Positions 7,758 through 15,123 of a stretch of DNA of 64,000 nt are shown here, piece after piece. The stretch spans positions 1 through 64,000 of the forward strand of contig JAFUOI010000006.1 of the NCBI GenBank assembly GCA_017482005.1, in the 5' to 3' direction. The stretch is from Lachnospiraceae bacterium (GTDB taxonomy: Bacteria > Bacillota_A > Clostridia > Lachnospirales > Lachnospiraceae). A program made the position numbers and the translations under genes. Below the pieces are notes generated by a model, which did not search any database, was not told the origin of the DNA, and was given only the letters and a program-made list of their open reading frames with translations. The first letter of the stretch is position 1, and every line of letters starts with the position of its first letter.

Positions 7758-8615
7758 CTAATCAATCGGATGAAGGTTTTTCAAAGAGACATCTAAAATC
7801 GGGGAAGAGTGTGTGAGTGCTCCGGATGAAATATAATCTACCTTAAGATCTCTTATTTTCTCAATATTCTCTTTGGTAACATTTCCGGAAATCTCTACTT
7901 CTGCACGTCCGTCGATGATATTCAGTGCTTCTTCCATCTGATCATGTGTCATGTTATCCAGCATAATAATGTGGGCACCTGCTTCCACTGCCTCCCGCAC
8001 CATTTCGAGATTTTCTACTTCCACTTCAATTTTACGGACAAAAGGAGCGTAAGCCTTCGCCATTTCGATCGCCTGACGCACACCGCCCGCAGCACCGATA
8101 TGATTGTCCTTTAACAAAACACCGTCAGACAAATTATAGCGGTGATTATTTCCACCACCCACTCGTACTGCGTACTTTTCAAATAAGCGGTTGTTCGGCG
8201 TTGTCTTTCGGGTATCTAAAAGTTTGATGGAAGTCCCCTCTAAAAGACTTGCCACATTATGTGTGTAGGTTGCAATACCGCTCATACGCTGCAGGTAATT
8301 GAGCGCGGTTCTCTCACCGCTTAATATCGTACGGATATCACCGGTTAACTTCGCAAGAAGTTGCCCTTTGCTTACCGCATCACCATCCTTAGCCAATAAT
8401 TCCACACGCGTACTTGGATCCAGAAGCGTAAATACTCTTGCAAAAATTTCAAGTCCGCAGATGATGCCGTCTTCCTTACAGATAAGGTCAGCTGCCCCCA
8501 TCTGCTTCTCCGGCGTCACACTGTTTGTGGAAACATCCTCGCTGGTAATGTCTTCGCGCAAAGCACCTAAAATCAATGGATCTGCGTTTAATGTTAATGT
8601 AATTGGATTGTTCAT
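7758..8615 (-). CDS. nadC: Nicotinate-nucleotide diphosphorylase (quinolinate phosphoribosyltransferase)
   Basis: 285 residues from ATG 8615, which is nine bases from AAAGG; the ATG at 8624 overlaps the site. It converts quinolinate and PRPP to nicotinate mononucleotide. Landmarks: GERTALNYLQRMSGIAT, LLDTRKTTPNNRLFEKYAVR and GGGNNHRYNLSDGVLLKDNH (substrate and PRPP binding), and EVEVENLEMVREAVEAGA. Length and motifs are normal. It sits between nadB and niaR. Confidence 0.95.
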   Translation of the reverse strand: MNNPITLTLNADPLILGALREDITSEDVSTNSVTPEKQMGAADLICKEDGIICGLEIFARVFTLLDPSTRVELLAKDGDAVSKGQLLAKLTGDIRTILSGERTALNYLQRMSGIATYTHNVASLLEGTSIKLLDTRKTTPNNRLFEKYAVRVGGGNNHRYNLSDGVLLKDNHIGAAGGVRQAIEMAKAYAPFVRKIEVEVENLEMVREAVEAGAHIIMLDNMTHDQMEEALNIIDGRAEVEISGNVTKENIEKIRDLKVDYISSGALTHSSPILDVSLKNLHPID

Positions 8616-8643
8616 GTTTATCATCCTTTCTAAATCGTGTTTT

Positions 8644-9939
8644 TTATCTTGAAATGTTATTATTTTCTTGCTTTAATGCGGAAAGAATTAATTCCCGATA
8701 GGAACTTGCCAGTGCTTCCACATCTGTCTCATCGGTGATGTCCGATGGAAGGCTGTCTCCTTTGCCCTGCGCATCCCTGTAATCGCCTGCAAGGTCAAGT
8801 GCAGCACGTTTTGCAAACACCAGACTTTCCAAAAGGGAGTTACTTGCAAGACGGTTCTTTCCATGCACTCCGTTGCATGCAGTCTCACCGATCGCATAAA
8901 GGCGCTCCATAGAGGTTTTTGCGTTGTGATCCACATGAATGCCTCCCATAAAGTAGTGTTGTGCGGGAACTACCGGAATACATTCCCTTGTCACATCATA
9001 TCCCATTTTTTTACAGTGCGCTATGATATTGGGAAAATGCAGTTCTAATTCCCCGGCGGGAATCGGTCTTAAATCTTCCCAGACAAAATCCGTCCCATCC
9101 TTCTCCATCTGCGCATATATCGCCTCTGTAAGTAAATCGCGCGGCAACAATTCAGACACAAAACGCTGCATATGTTTGTCATACAAAAGGGCGCCTTCTC
9201 CGCGAACAGATTCAGAAATAAGGAAACTTCGGTCTTCCCCTTCTTTAGTATAAAGGGTGGTAGGATGAATCTGAATATAATTCAAATCCTTCGTCCGGAT
9301 ACCATATTTTATTGCCAGAGCAATCGCATCACCCGTCAAATGCCGGAAATTGGTGGAATTCCGATACAGTCCGCCGATACCGCCTGTGGCAAGCAACGTA
9401 TAATCTGCACTGATCCTTGAAACGGAATGATCTGCATTCTGAACAACGGCGCCATAGCAGGTATTTCCCTCGCAGAGCAGATCCAGAAGACAGGTGTGTT
9501 CCAAAATCGTAACATTCTCCTTCTTCCTAACCTGCTTAAGCAGATGAGAGGTAATCTCTTTTCCTGTAATATCCTTATGAAAAAGAATCCGTTTGGCAGA
9601 GTGTGCACCCTCCCTGGTAAAGGAAAAGGAACCGTCCGCCTCCTTTTGAAAATCTACGCCGTAGCTGACCAGATCTTCCACCACATCAGGCGATGATTTT
9701 ATCATAATCTCAACGGAAGTCCTGTCATTCTCATAATGACCGGCTTTTAACGTATCTTCAAAATAAGAATCATAATCGCCGGGCTCCTTTAACATGCACA
9801 TTCCTCCCTGCGCAAGAAAGGAATCACTGCTCTCTACATCGGTCTTTGTAATAATGGTGACCGCTTTCTCTTCGGGGAGATGGAGTGCAGCATACAACCC
9901 TGCACAGCCGCTTCCCACAATCAGTATATCTGTTTTCAT
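8644..9939 (-). CDS. nadB: L-aspartate oxidase
   Basis: 431 residues from ATG 9939 (MKTDILIVGSGCAGLYAA); a longer frame starts at 9987 but that is only a few bases from the predicted transcription start. FAD-dependent oxidation of aspartate to iminoaspartate, first step of de novo NAD synthesis. Motifs: the N-terminal dinucleotide fold GSGCAG, HPTTLY, RGEGALLYD and the family hallmark GKNRLASNSLLESLVF. The C-terminal helical domain is shorter than in E. coli NadB (about 540), as in several Firmicutes. Heads the operon nadB-nadC-niaR. Confidence 0.93.
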   Translation of the reverse strand: MKTDILIVGSGCAGLYAALHLPEEKAVTIITKTDVESSDSFLAQGGMCMLKEPGDYDSYFEDTLKAGHYENDRTSVEIMIKSSPDVVEDLVSYGVDFQKEADGSFSFTREGAHSAKRILFHKDITGKEITSHLLKQVRKKENVTILEHTCLLDLLCEGNTCYGAVVQNADHSVSRISADYTLLATGGIGGLYRNSTNFRHLTGDAIALAIKYGIRTKDLNYIQIHPTTLYTKEGEDRSFLISESVRGEGALLYDKHMQRFVSELLPRDLLTEAIYAQMEKDGTDFVWEDLRPIPAGELELHFPNIIAHCKKMGYDVTRECIPVVPAQHYFMGGIHVDHNAKTSMERLYAIGETACNGVHGKNRLASNSLLESLVFAKRAALDLAGDYRDAQGKGDSLPSDITDETDVEALASSYRELILSALKQENNNISR

Positions 9940-10001
9940 AAAACCAGCTTTCTCGTGCGAATACACGTGTAAAATTGTTTCATTCAATAATCACAGCGAC
10001 C

Positions 10002-10030
10002 AGTATAGCACATGATTTTACAATTGACAA
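10002..10030 (-). promoter_or_regulatory. nadB operon promoter
   Basis: On the minus strand TTGTCA (10030-10025), 17 bases, TATACT (10007-10002). The -35 box lies inside the first operator-like repeat. A perfect palindrome, TACACGTGTA (9962-9971), lies in the leader; its role is unknown. Confidence 0.7.
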
Positions 10031-10069
10031 GACAGGTGATAAGTAAGAGTGTACATATGTCTTGACACC
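10025..10069. promoter_or_regulatory. Candidate NiaR operators between nadB and nadA
   Basis: TGACAAGACAGGTG (10025-10038) and CATATGTCTTGACACC (10054-10069) are inverted copies of a CAAGACA-type box, one over the -35 of each divergent promoter. Position and the presence of niaR in the operon make NiaR the likely binder (inference). Confidence 0.6.
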
Positions 10070-10090
10070 GTAAATCGTCTTTATTATAAT
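10062..10090 (+). promoter_or_regulatory. nadA promoter
   Basis: Perfect consensus: TTGACA (10062-10067), 17 bases, TATAAT (10085-10090). The second operator-like repeat covers the -35. It rules out the ATG at 10089 as the nadA start. Confidence 0.8.
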
Positions 10091-10121
10091 GTGTAACTGT
10101 TTAGAGGAAATGGAGACTACT

Positions 10122-11039
10122 ATGAATACGACAAGACAACTACAAGATGCAATTATAAAAATGAAGAAAGAAAAGGATATCTGTATTTTGGCACACGCCT
10201 ATCAAAGCCATGATATTCTTGAGGTCGCAGACTATATCGGTGATTCTTACGGATTAAGCGAAAAAGCGGCCGAGGCTCCTCAGCAAACGATTTTAATGTG
10301 CGGTGTTCGTTTTATGGCAGAAACCGTAAAAATTTTATCTCCGGAAAAGAAGGTAATTCTCTCCCATCCGGACGCGGATTGTCCCATGGCAAGACAGTTT
10401 GATGTAGAAGCAATCAAAAAACTGAAACAGCAGTATCCCGGATATGCGGTCGTTGCTTATATTAATACAACAACCGAATTAAAATCCGTCTGTGATGTCT
10501 GCGTCACATCTGCTTCCGCAGTGAAAATTGTACGCAATATGAAAGAAAAAAACATCTTGTTTATTCCGGATTGCAATTTGGGCGCATGGGTGGCCGGACA
10601 GGTCCCTGAGAAGAATCTTCAATTGATTCAGGGCGGTTGTCCGATTCATGCAGGTATCACAAAAGACGCGGCCCTTGCAGCAAAAAACGCGCATCCGAAT
10701 GCACAGCTTCTGGTTCATCCGGAATGTGTGAAAGATGTATCTGAAATGGCTGATTACATAGGAAGTACCACAGGAATTATGGATTATGTCAAAAAAAGCA
10801 CGCACAATGAATTTATTATCGGAACAGAGAACAGCATTGCAACTCATCTGCAATTTGAATGCCCTGACAAAACATTTTATCCTTTATCCAAAAAACTGAT
10901 ATGTCATGACATGAAATTGACAACCTTGGCGGATGTATATCACTGTGTGAAAGGCGACGGGGGCGAGGAAATTATCTTATCCGAGGATTTACGTCTGGCT
11001 GCTAAAAAAAGCCTGGATGCCATGCTGCAACTGGGATGA
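10122..11039 (+). CDS. nadA: Quinolinate synthase
   Basis: 305 residues from ATG 10122 (GGAG six to nine bases upstream), matching the usual 300-310. A [4Fe-4S] enzyme condensing iminoaspartate with dihydroxyacetone phosphate. Seen: HAYQSHDILEVADYIGDSYG, the cluster cysteine in MCGVRFMAETVKIL, a second in the IPDCNLG or VHPEC region and one in FECPDKTFYPL. NadA and NadB together make quinolinate for NadC, so the three steps are in one divergent locus under apparent NiaR control. Confidence 0.95.
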   Translation: MNTTRQLQDAIIKMKKEKDICILAHAYQSHDILEVADYIGDSYGLSEKAAEAPQQTILMCGVRFMAETVKILSPEKKVILSHPDADCPMARQFDVEAIKKLKQQYPGYAVVAYINTTTELKSVCDVCVTSASAVKIVRNMKEKNILFIPDCNLGAWVAGQVPEKNLQLIQGGCPIHAGITKDAALAAKNAHPNAQLLVHPECVKDVSEMADYIGSTTGIMDYVKKSTHNEFIIGTENSIATHLQFECPDKTFYPLSKKLICHDMKLTTLADVYHCVKGDGGEEIILSEDLRLAAKKSLDAMLQLG

Positions 11040-11075
11040 TTCTAACAACCAAAAACCAAAGCAGAGGAAAATGAT

Positions 11076-11900
11076 ATGAAGACACTATATGTCACTGATT
11101 TAGACGGGACTTTACTAAATACAAACAGTCGCATTAATCCGTATAGCCTTGATGTTATCAATAACTTGGTAGACAAAGGAATGCTTTTTACTTATGCAAC
11201 TGCCAGATCTTTAGTGTCAGCTTCGGTAGTTGCGCAAGGACTTGCGACCAACATTCCGATCATTGCCTACAATGGTGCTTTCATCATAAATCCTTCCACC
11301 AATGAAATCTTATCCTCTTCCTATTTTCATAAAGACGAGACCGAAAAGATCATTAAAGTGCTGAGCCGATTTAACATCAGCCCTCTGGTATATTCCTATG
11401 TGGATGGTTCCGAAAAAGTTTCCTGGATAACAGAGAAAGAAAATGAAGGAATCCGGTACTATCTTGATACGCGCAAAGGAGACCCACGTTTTCGTCCTCT
11501 GGCAGACAGTAGCAGCCTCTATGCCGGAGATATATTTTATATTACCTGCATCGGAGAGCGCGAGGAACTGTTGCCTGTATATGAAATTTTTTCTCAGGAC
11601 GACCGATATACCTGCAGCTTTCATCAGGAACTCTACCGGCCGGAATACTGGTGCGAGATTCTGCCGAAGAAAGCTACCAAGGCAGAGGCGATTCAAAACC
11701 TAAAAAAACTCTGGAACTGCGACCGCGTCGTTTCCTTCGGAGATGCAGTCAACGACATTCCGATGTTCCGGATCTCGGATGAATGCTACGCCGTCAGCAA
11801 CGCTGTTGACGAGTTGAAAGAACTTGCCACAGGAATTATAGAGAGCAATGATGAGGACGGTGTTGCCAAATGGCTACAGGAACATGTCTTTGCCCGCTGA
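11076..11900 (+). CDS. HAD-superfamily IIB (Cof-type) phosphatase
   Basis: 274 residues, 36 bases after nadA with GAGGAA before the ATG, probably cotranscribed. HAD motifs: DLDGTLLNTN near the N-terminus (nucleophile Asp8), Thr in ATARS (motif II), Lys in LPKKATKAEAIQ (motif III) and SFGDAVNDIPMF (motif IV). The cap between them is of the IIB type. Such proteins dephosphorylate sugar phosphates, FMN or PLP-like compounds; the substrate cannot be told. The 3' end abuts a tandem repeat by five bases. Confidence 0.85.
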   Translation: MKTLYVTDLDGTLLNTNSRINPYSLDVINNLVDKGMLFTYATARSLVSASVVAQGLATNIPIIAYNGAFIINPSTNEILSSSYFHKDETEKIIKVLSRFNISPLVYSYVDGSEKVSWITEKENEGIRYYLDTRKGDPRFRPLADSSSLYAGDIFYITCIGEREELLPVYEIFSQDDRYTCSFHQELYRPEYWCEILPKKATKAEAIQNLKKLWNCDRVVSFGDAVNDIPMFRISDECYAVSNAVDELKELATGIIESNDEDGVAKWLQEHVFAR

Positions 11901-11904
11901 TTTC

Positions 11905-11994
11905 CGGTTTTTCGCTGGGTACCGTTTCTTCGCTGGGTACCGTTTCTTCGCTGGGTACCGTTTCTTCGCTGGGTACCGTTTCTTCGCTGGGTAC
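11905..11994. repeat. Tandem repeat, 5 x 18 bp
   Basis: Five copies of CGTTTCTTCGCTGGGTAC in register; only the first differs (CGGTTTTTCGCTGGGTAC). It starts five bases after the HAD gene stop and its last copy runs into the first TGGGTACC unit of the adjoining composite element. Likely variable in copy number between strains. Confidence 0.95.
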
Positions 11995-12215
11995 CTGTAA
12001 AAAAATCTTTTACCAAGACCCAATCTCGGAAAGATTTTCAAGAAATTTTTTCGATATTGGGCATATTTAAAAAAATCAAAAGCAAATACCCACGTTTTTC
12101 CATAATATGAGGGTCTGGAAAGTAAGTTTTTTTACCAGTACCCAAAACACAATTATTTCCCCTGAAACTGAATAGATATTGGGTCTGCGAAATCTATTTT
12201 TCAATAGGTACCCAA
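11988..12215. repeat. Composite palindromic repeat element, copy A
   Basis: Four related 35-38 bp units: 11988-12023 and 12058-12092 in plus orientation, 12110-12145 and 12179-12215 inverted. Each is bounded by TGGG/CCCA ends and has an A-rich core (TGTAAAAAAA or its complement) and an AGACCCA end. The plus-plus-minus-minus order makes the 228-bp block an overall dyad. Copies B and C lie at 14.7 and 26.9 kb. It lies between convergent genes. No protein frame is credible. Confidence 0.75.
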
Positions 12216-12253
12216 CGATGGGGTATTGAAATAATGAAAAATAAAAATGAAAA

Positions 12254-12307
12254 AGGGAGTATCTTTCCATAAATGGTTGTCAAACCACTTGGTTTAAGAT
12301 ACTCCCT
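12254..12307. terminator. nagB terminator (bidirectional)
   Basis: AGGGAGTATCTT (12254-12265) pairs perfectly with AAGATACTCCCT (12296-12307); each side has an A- or T-rich flank. It is downstream of nagB and also faces the HAD gene. Confidence 0.75.
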
Positions 12308-12353
12308 AATTTTATCTATTATATGTTCTGCTATGTATAGAAATGTATAGAAC

Positions 12354-13082
12354 CTACACCATGTATTTCATCGCTGCTGCGTCACCGACAAGTGTCACAT
12401 CCGGATGAAGCTGAAGCACGGAAGCCGGAACCTGTGGTGTGATCGGTCCTGTAAATGCTTTCTTTACAATCTCAGCTTTGTCTTCGCCGCAGGCTACGAT
12501 CAAAATCTTCTTTGCCTGCATGATGGATGCGATACCCATCGTATAGGCCTGCTTCGGAACCTCATCCTTGCTTGCGAAAAATCTCGCGTTTGCCTCAATG
12601 GTCATCTGTGTCAAATCCACACAGTTCGTTCCTTTGGAAAATTCATCCGCCGGTTCATTAAATGCGATATGTCCGTTGTGTCCGAGTCCGAGAAGCTGCA
12701 GATCCACACCGCCCATGCTCTCGATAATCTTGTCGTAATCTGCACACGCTTTGTCTGCATCCGGCTCAAGGCCGTTTGGTACATTTGTATTATTCTTGTC
12801 AATGTTAATGTGGTCGAAAAGGTTCGTATTCATAAAGTAACGATAGCTCTGGTCGTTCTCCGGAGACAATCCCTTGTACTCATCCAGATTGACACTCTTT
12901 ACTTTTGAAAAATCAACTTCTCCCTTTTCACACTTGTCGATCAGCACCTTATAAGCTCCCACCGGAGTGGAACCCGTTGCTAACCCAAGCACGCATTCAG
13001 GTTTTAAAATAACCTGTGATGCAATGATGTTTGCCGCAATACGGCTCGCCTCATCATAATCTTTTCCGCAATAAACTCTCAT
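12354..13082 (-). CDS. nagB: Glucosamine-6-phosphate deaminase
   Basis: 242 residues, normal length. Converts glucosamine 6-phosphate to fructose 6-phosphate and ammonia in amino-sugar use. Family motifs: GLATGSTPVGAYK (phosphate loop), NLDEYKGL with the catalytic Asp region, and LGLGHNGHIAFNEPAD with the active-site His. The upstream AGAGG supports the ATG. It stands alone, with no nagA beside it, between two composite repeat elements. Confidence 0.95.
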   Translation of the reverse strand: MRVYCGKDYDEASRIAANIIASQVILKPECVLGLATGSTPVGAYKVLIDKCEKGEVDFSKVKSVNLDEYKGLSPENDQSYRYFMNTNLFDHINIDKNNTNVPNGLEPDADKACADYDKIIESMGGVDLQLLGLGHNGHIAFNEPADEFSKGTNCVDLTQMTIEANARFFASKDEVPKQAYTMGIASIMQAKKILIVACGEDKAEIVKKAFTGPITPQVPASVLQLHPDVTLVGDAAAMKYMV

Positions 13083-13232
13083 TCGTTTTTCCTCTTTTCT
13101 TTTAGAATATAGTACTGCTGATAATTCTGTGGCGTTAAAAAATCCTTTTTTATTATAAAAAAGTCATTTTTAATGCGCAACTATTTCTTTAAAAAAATAT
13201 GAAAAAAATTTGAGAATTATTACATCATTTTC

Positions 13233-13261
13233 TTGCAACATGGACAACTTCCATATATAAT
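13233..13261 (+). promoter_or_regulatory. Promoter of the CofE-like gene
   Basis: TTGCAA (13233-13238), 17 bases, TATAAT (13256-13261), 65 bases before the ATG. Confidence 0.65.
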
Positions 13262-13326
13262 AAGACTCGTGGTTAAAAAATCACGTAACTTTTTACACGA
13301 TACTTAATAGAATGAAGGTGTGTTAA

Positions 13327-14517
13327 ATGGAAAGAAAAGTAGGAACTGTATCAAGAGGTATCCGTTGCCCGATCATCCGAGAAGGCGACAACCTGGTAGA
13401 CATTGCTGTTACCAGTGTAATGGAAGCTGCACAGAGCGAAGGCTATGAACTGCGCGACAGAGACGTAGTTGCTCTTACAGAATCCATCGTAGCTCGTTCA
13501 CAAGGTAACTACGCATCCGTTCAGAATATTGCGGACGATGTGAAGGCTAAGCTCGGCGGAGGCACCATCGGTGTTATTTTCCCGATCCTTTCCCGCAACC
13601 GTTTTGCTATCTGTTTAAAAGGTATTGCAATGGGTGCGAAAAAGGTAGTCCTTATGCTCAGCTATCCAAGCGATGAGGTTGGAAATGCACTTTTAACTTA
13701 CGATCAGTTAGACGATGCAAACATCAACCCATACTCAGATGTGTTATCTCTTGAAAAATACCGTGAATTATTCGGTGAAAACAAGCACGAATTCACAGGT
13801 GTTGATTATGTACAGTATTATTCAGATATTATTACTCAGGCAGGTGCTGAAGTTGAGATTATCTTTGCAAACCAGGCAAAAACAATCTTAAACTACACAG
13901 ACTGCGTCATCAACTGCGACATCCACACAAGAAAGAGAACAAAACGTCTTCTTCTTGAAAACGGTGCCAAAGTTGTATGCGGAATGGATGACATTCTCAA
14001 TGCTTCCGTAAACGGCAGCGGTTACAATACCAAATACGGCTTACTCGGATCCAACAAGTCTACAGAAGATTCCATCAAGTTATTCCCGAGAGAGTGCCAG
14101 GATCTTGTTGATGACATTCAGGCACAGCTCCTTGAGAAGACAGGAAAGCATGTGGAAGTTATGGTTTACGGTGACGGTGCTTTCAAAGATCCTCAGGGTA
14201 AGATTTGGGAGCTTGCTGACCCGGTTGTCTCACCGGCTTTCACAAGCGGTCTTGTAGGAACACCGAACGAGCTGAAGCTCAAATATCTTGCAGATAACGA
14301 CTTCAAGAACCTCTCAGGCGCAGAGCTCAAAGAAGCAATCTCCAAGAGCATCAAAGAAAAAGATGCAAACCTTGTAGGTAACATGGCTTCTCAGGGAACA
14401 ACACCGAGACAGCTTACAGACCTCATCGGTTCTTTATGTGACCTGACAAGCGGTTCCGGAGACAAAGGTACTCCGATTATCCACATTCAGGGTTACTTCG
14501 ATAACTTTACAGATTAA
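13327..14517 (+). CDS. Coenzyme F420-0:L-glutamate ligase-like (CofE family) protein
   Basis: 396 residues with GAAGGTG before the ATG. The N-terminal segment (GIRCPIIREGDNLVDI, then DRDVVALTESIVARSQGNY) and the central acidic and Gly-rich parts resemble the CofE/FbiB ligase fold, and Firmicutes homologues are commonly annotated as such. Those organisms usually do not make F420, so the true product is uncertain; a gamma-glutamyl or amide ligase acting on another small molecule is the conservative reading. Monocistronic, with a strong promoter and terminator. Confidence 0.65.
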   Translation: MERKVGTVSRGIRCPIIREGDNLVDIAVTSVMEAAQSEGYELRDRDVVALTESIVARSQGNYASVQNIADDVKAKLGGGTIGVIFPILSRNRFAICLKGIAMGAKKVVLMLSYPSDEVGNALLTYDQLDDANINPYSDVLSLEKYRELFGENKHEFTGVDYVQYYSDIITQAGAEVEIIFANQAKTILNYTDCVINCDIHTRKRTKRLLLENGAKVVCGMDDILNASVNGSGYNTKYGLLGSNKSTEDSIKLFPRECQDLVDDIQAQLLEKTGKHVEVMVYGDGAFKDPQGKIWELADPVVSPAFTSGLVGTPNELKLKYLADNDFKNLSGAELKEAISKSIKEKDANLVGNMASQGTTPRQLTDLIGSLCDLTSGSGDKGTPIIHIQGYFDNFTD

Positions 14518-14528
14518 TAAGCATAATA

Positions 14529-14567
14529 AAAGGCAGTATCGTGTACATCGCGATGCTGCCCTTTTTT
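14529..14567 (+). terminator. Terminator of the CofE-like gene
   Basis: GGCAGTATCGTG and TCGCGATGCTGCC form a stem with a short loop, followed by six T, ten bases past the stop. Confidence 0.8.
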
Positions 14568-14603
14568 ATTTGTTCATAATGACTTCTCACTGCAATTGTG
14601 CTG

Positions 14604-14687
14604 TTCGCGGGCACTTCTTCTCTTCGCTTGCGTGGTTCGCGGGCACTTCTTCTTGCCTTCGCTTGCACTGTTTGCATGCACTTCTTC
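14604..14687. repeat. Imperfect tandem repeat, about 33 bp x 3
   Basis: TTCGCGGGCACTTCTTC occurs at 14604-14620 and 14636-14652, with a variant TTTGCATGCACTTCTTC at 14671-14687. TTCGCTTGC follows the first two copies. The repeat leads directly into composite element B, as the 18-bp repeat leads into element A. Confidence 0.8.
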
Positions 14688-14692
14688 CCATG

Positions 14693-14923
14693 TTGGGTAC
14701 CTGTGATAAAAATGCCTGCCAAGACCCAATTTTTGGCTATTTTAAAGTTGATTTTTCGTATTTTGGGCACCTGTAAAAAAAGCCTTGTCCCAGACCCACA
14801 ATCCGAAAGATTTCGTGGATCTTATTAGTATTTTTTCTTCTATATACCCAAAATCGCATTTTTTATTATAAATTCTCATCCATATTGGAATCTCAGCAAG
14901 AAATTTTTTCACCAGGACCCAAT
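14693..14923. repeat. Composite palindromic repeat element, copy B
   Basis: Unit 1 at 14693-14729 (TTGGGTACCTG...AGACCCAA) and unit 2 at 14763-14798 (TTGGGCACCTGTAAAAAAA...GACCCA) are in plus orientation. A half unit TATACCCAAAATC follows near 14843-14855, and a degenerate fourth unit lies at 14884-14923. The 231-bp length matches copies A and C. It lies between convergent genes; nothing else is apparent in the rest of the gap to 15051. Confidence 0.7.
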
Positions 14924-15051
14924 TTACACAGTCATCTATTTTTATAGCCAGTCTCCAAATCTTTAAAATCTACAATCTTCCGCATCAAATCCCTAATCCT
15001 GTACTATATAATTCAGAATTGTGCATTTTTTACGCGATAGTAAAATATCAT

Positions 15052-15098
15052 AAAAAACCTGCGGCTTTATCAGAAGGTTTATCTGATAAAACCGCAGG
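15052..15098 (-). terminator. Terminator of the BspA-like gene
   Basis: CCTGCGGTTTTATCAG pairs with CTGATAAAGCCGCAGG on the minus strand, followed by TTTTTTATG. Confidence 0.85.
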
Positions 15099-15123
15099 GA
15101 AGGGGGATTTGTGTTATCCTGTT

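Noticed and set aside
11786..12016. Minus-strand frame encoding repeated NGTQRR units
   Set aside because: It is the translation of the 18-bp tandem repeat and the antisense HAD end; no start signal.
11905..12215. CRISPR array
   Set aside because: The 18-bp units have no spacers and the 35-38 bp units change orientation and sequence; no cas gene is nearby.
13327..14517. Evidence that the organism makes F420
   Set aside because: One CofE-like gene without other pathway genes is not enough; homologues occur in organisms without F420.
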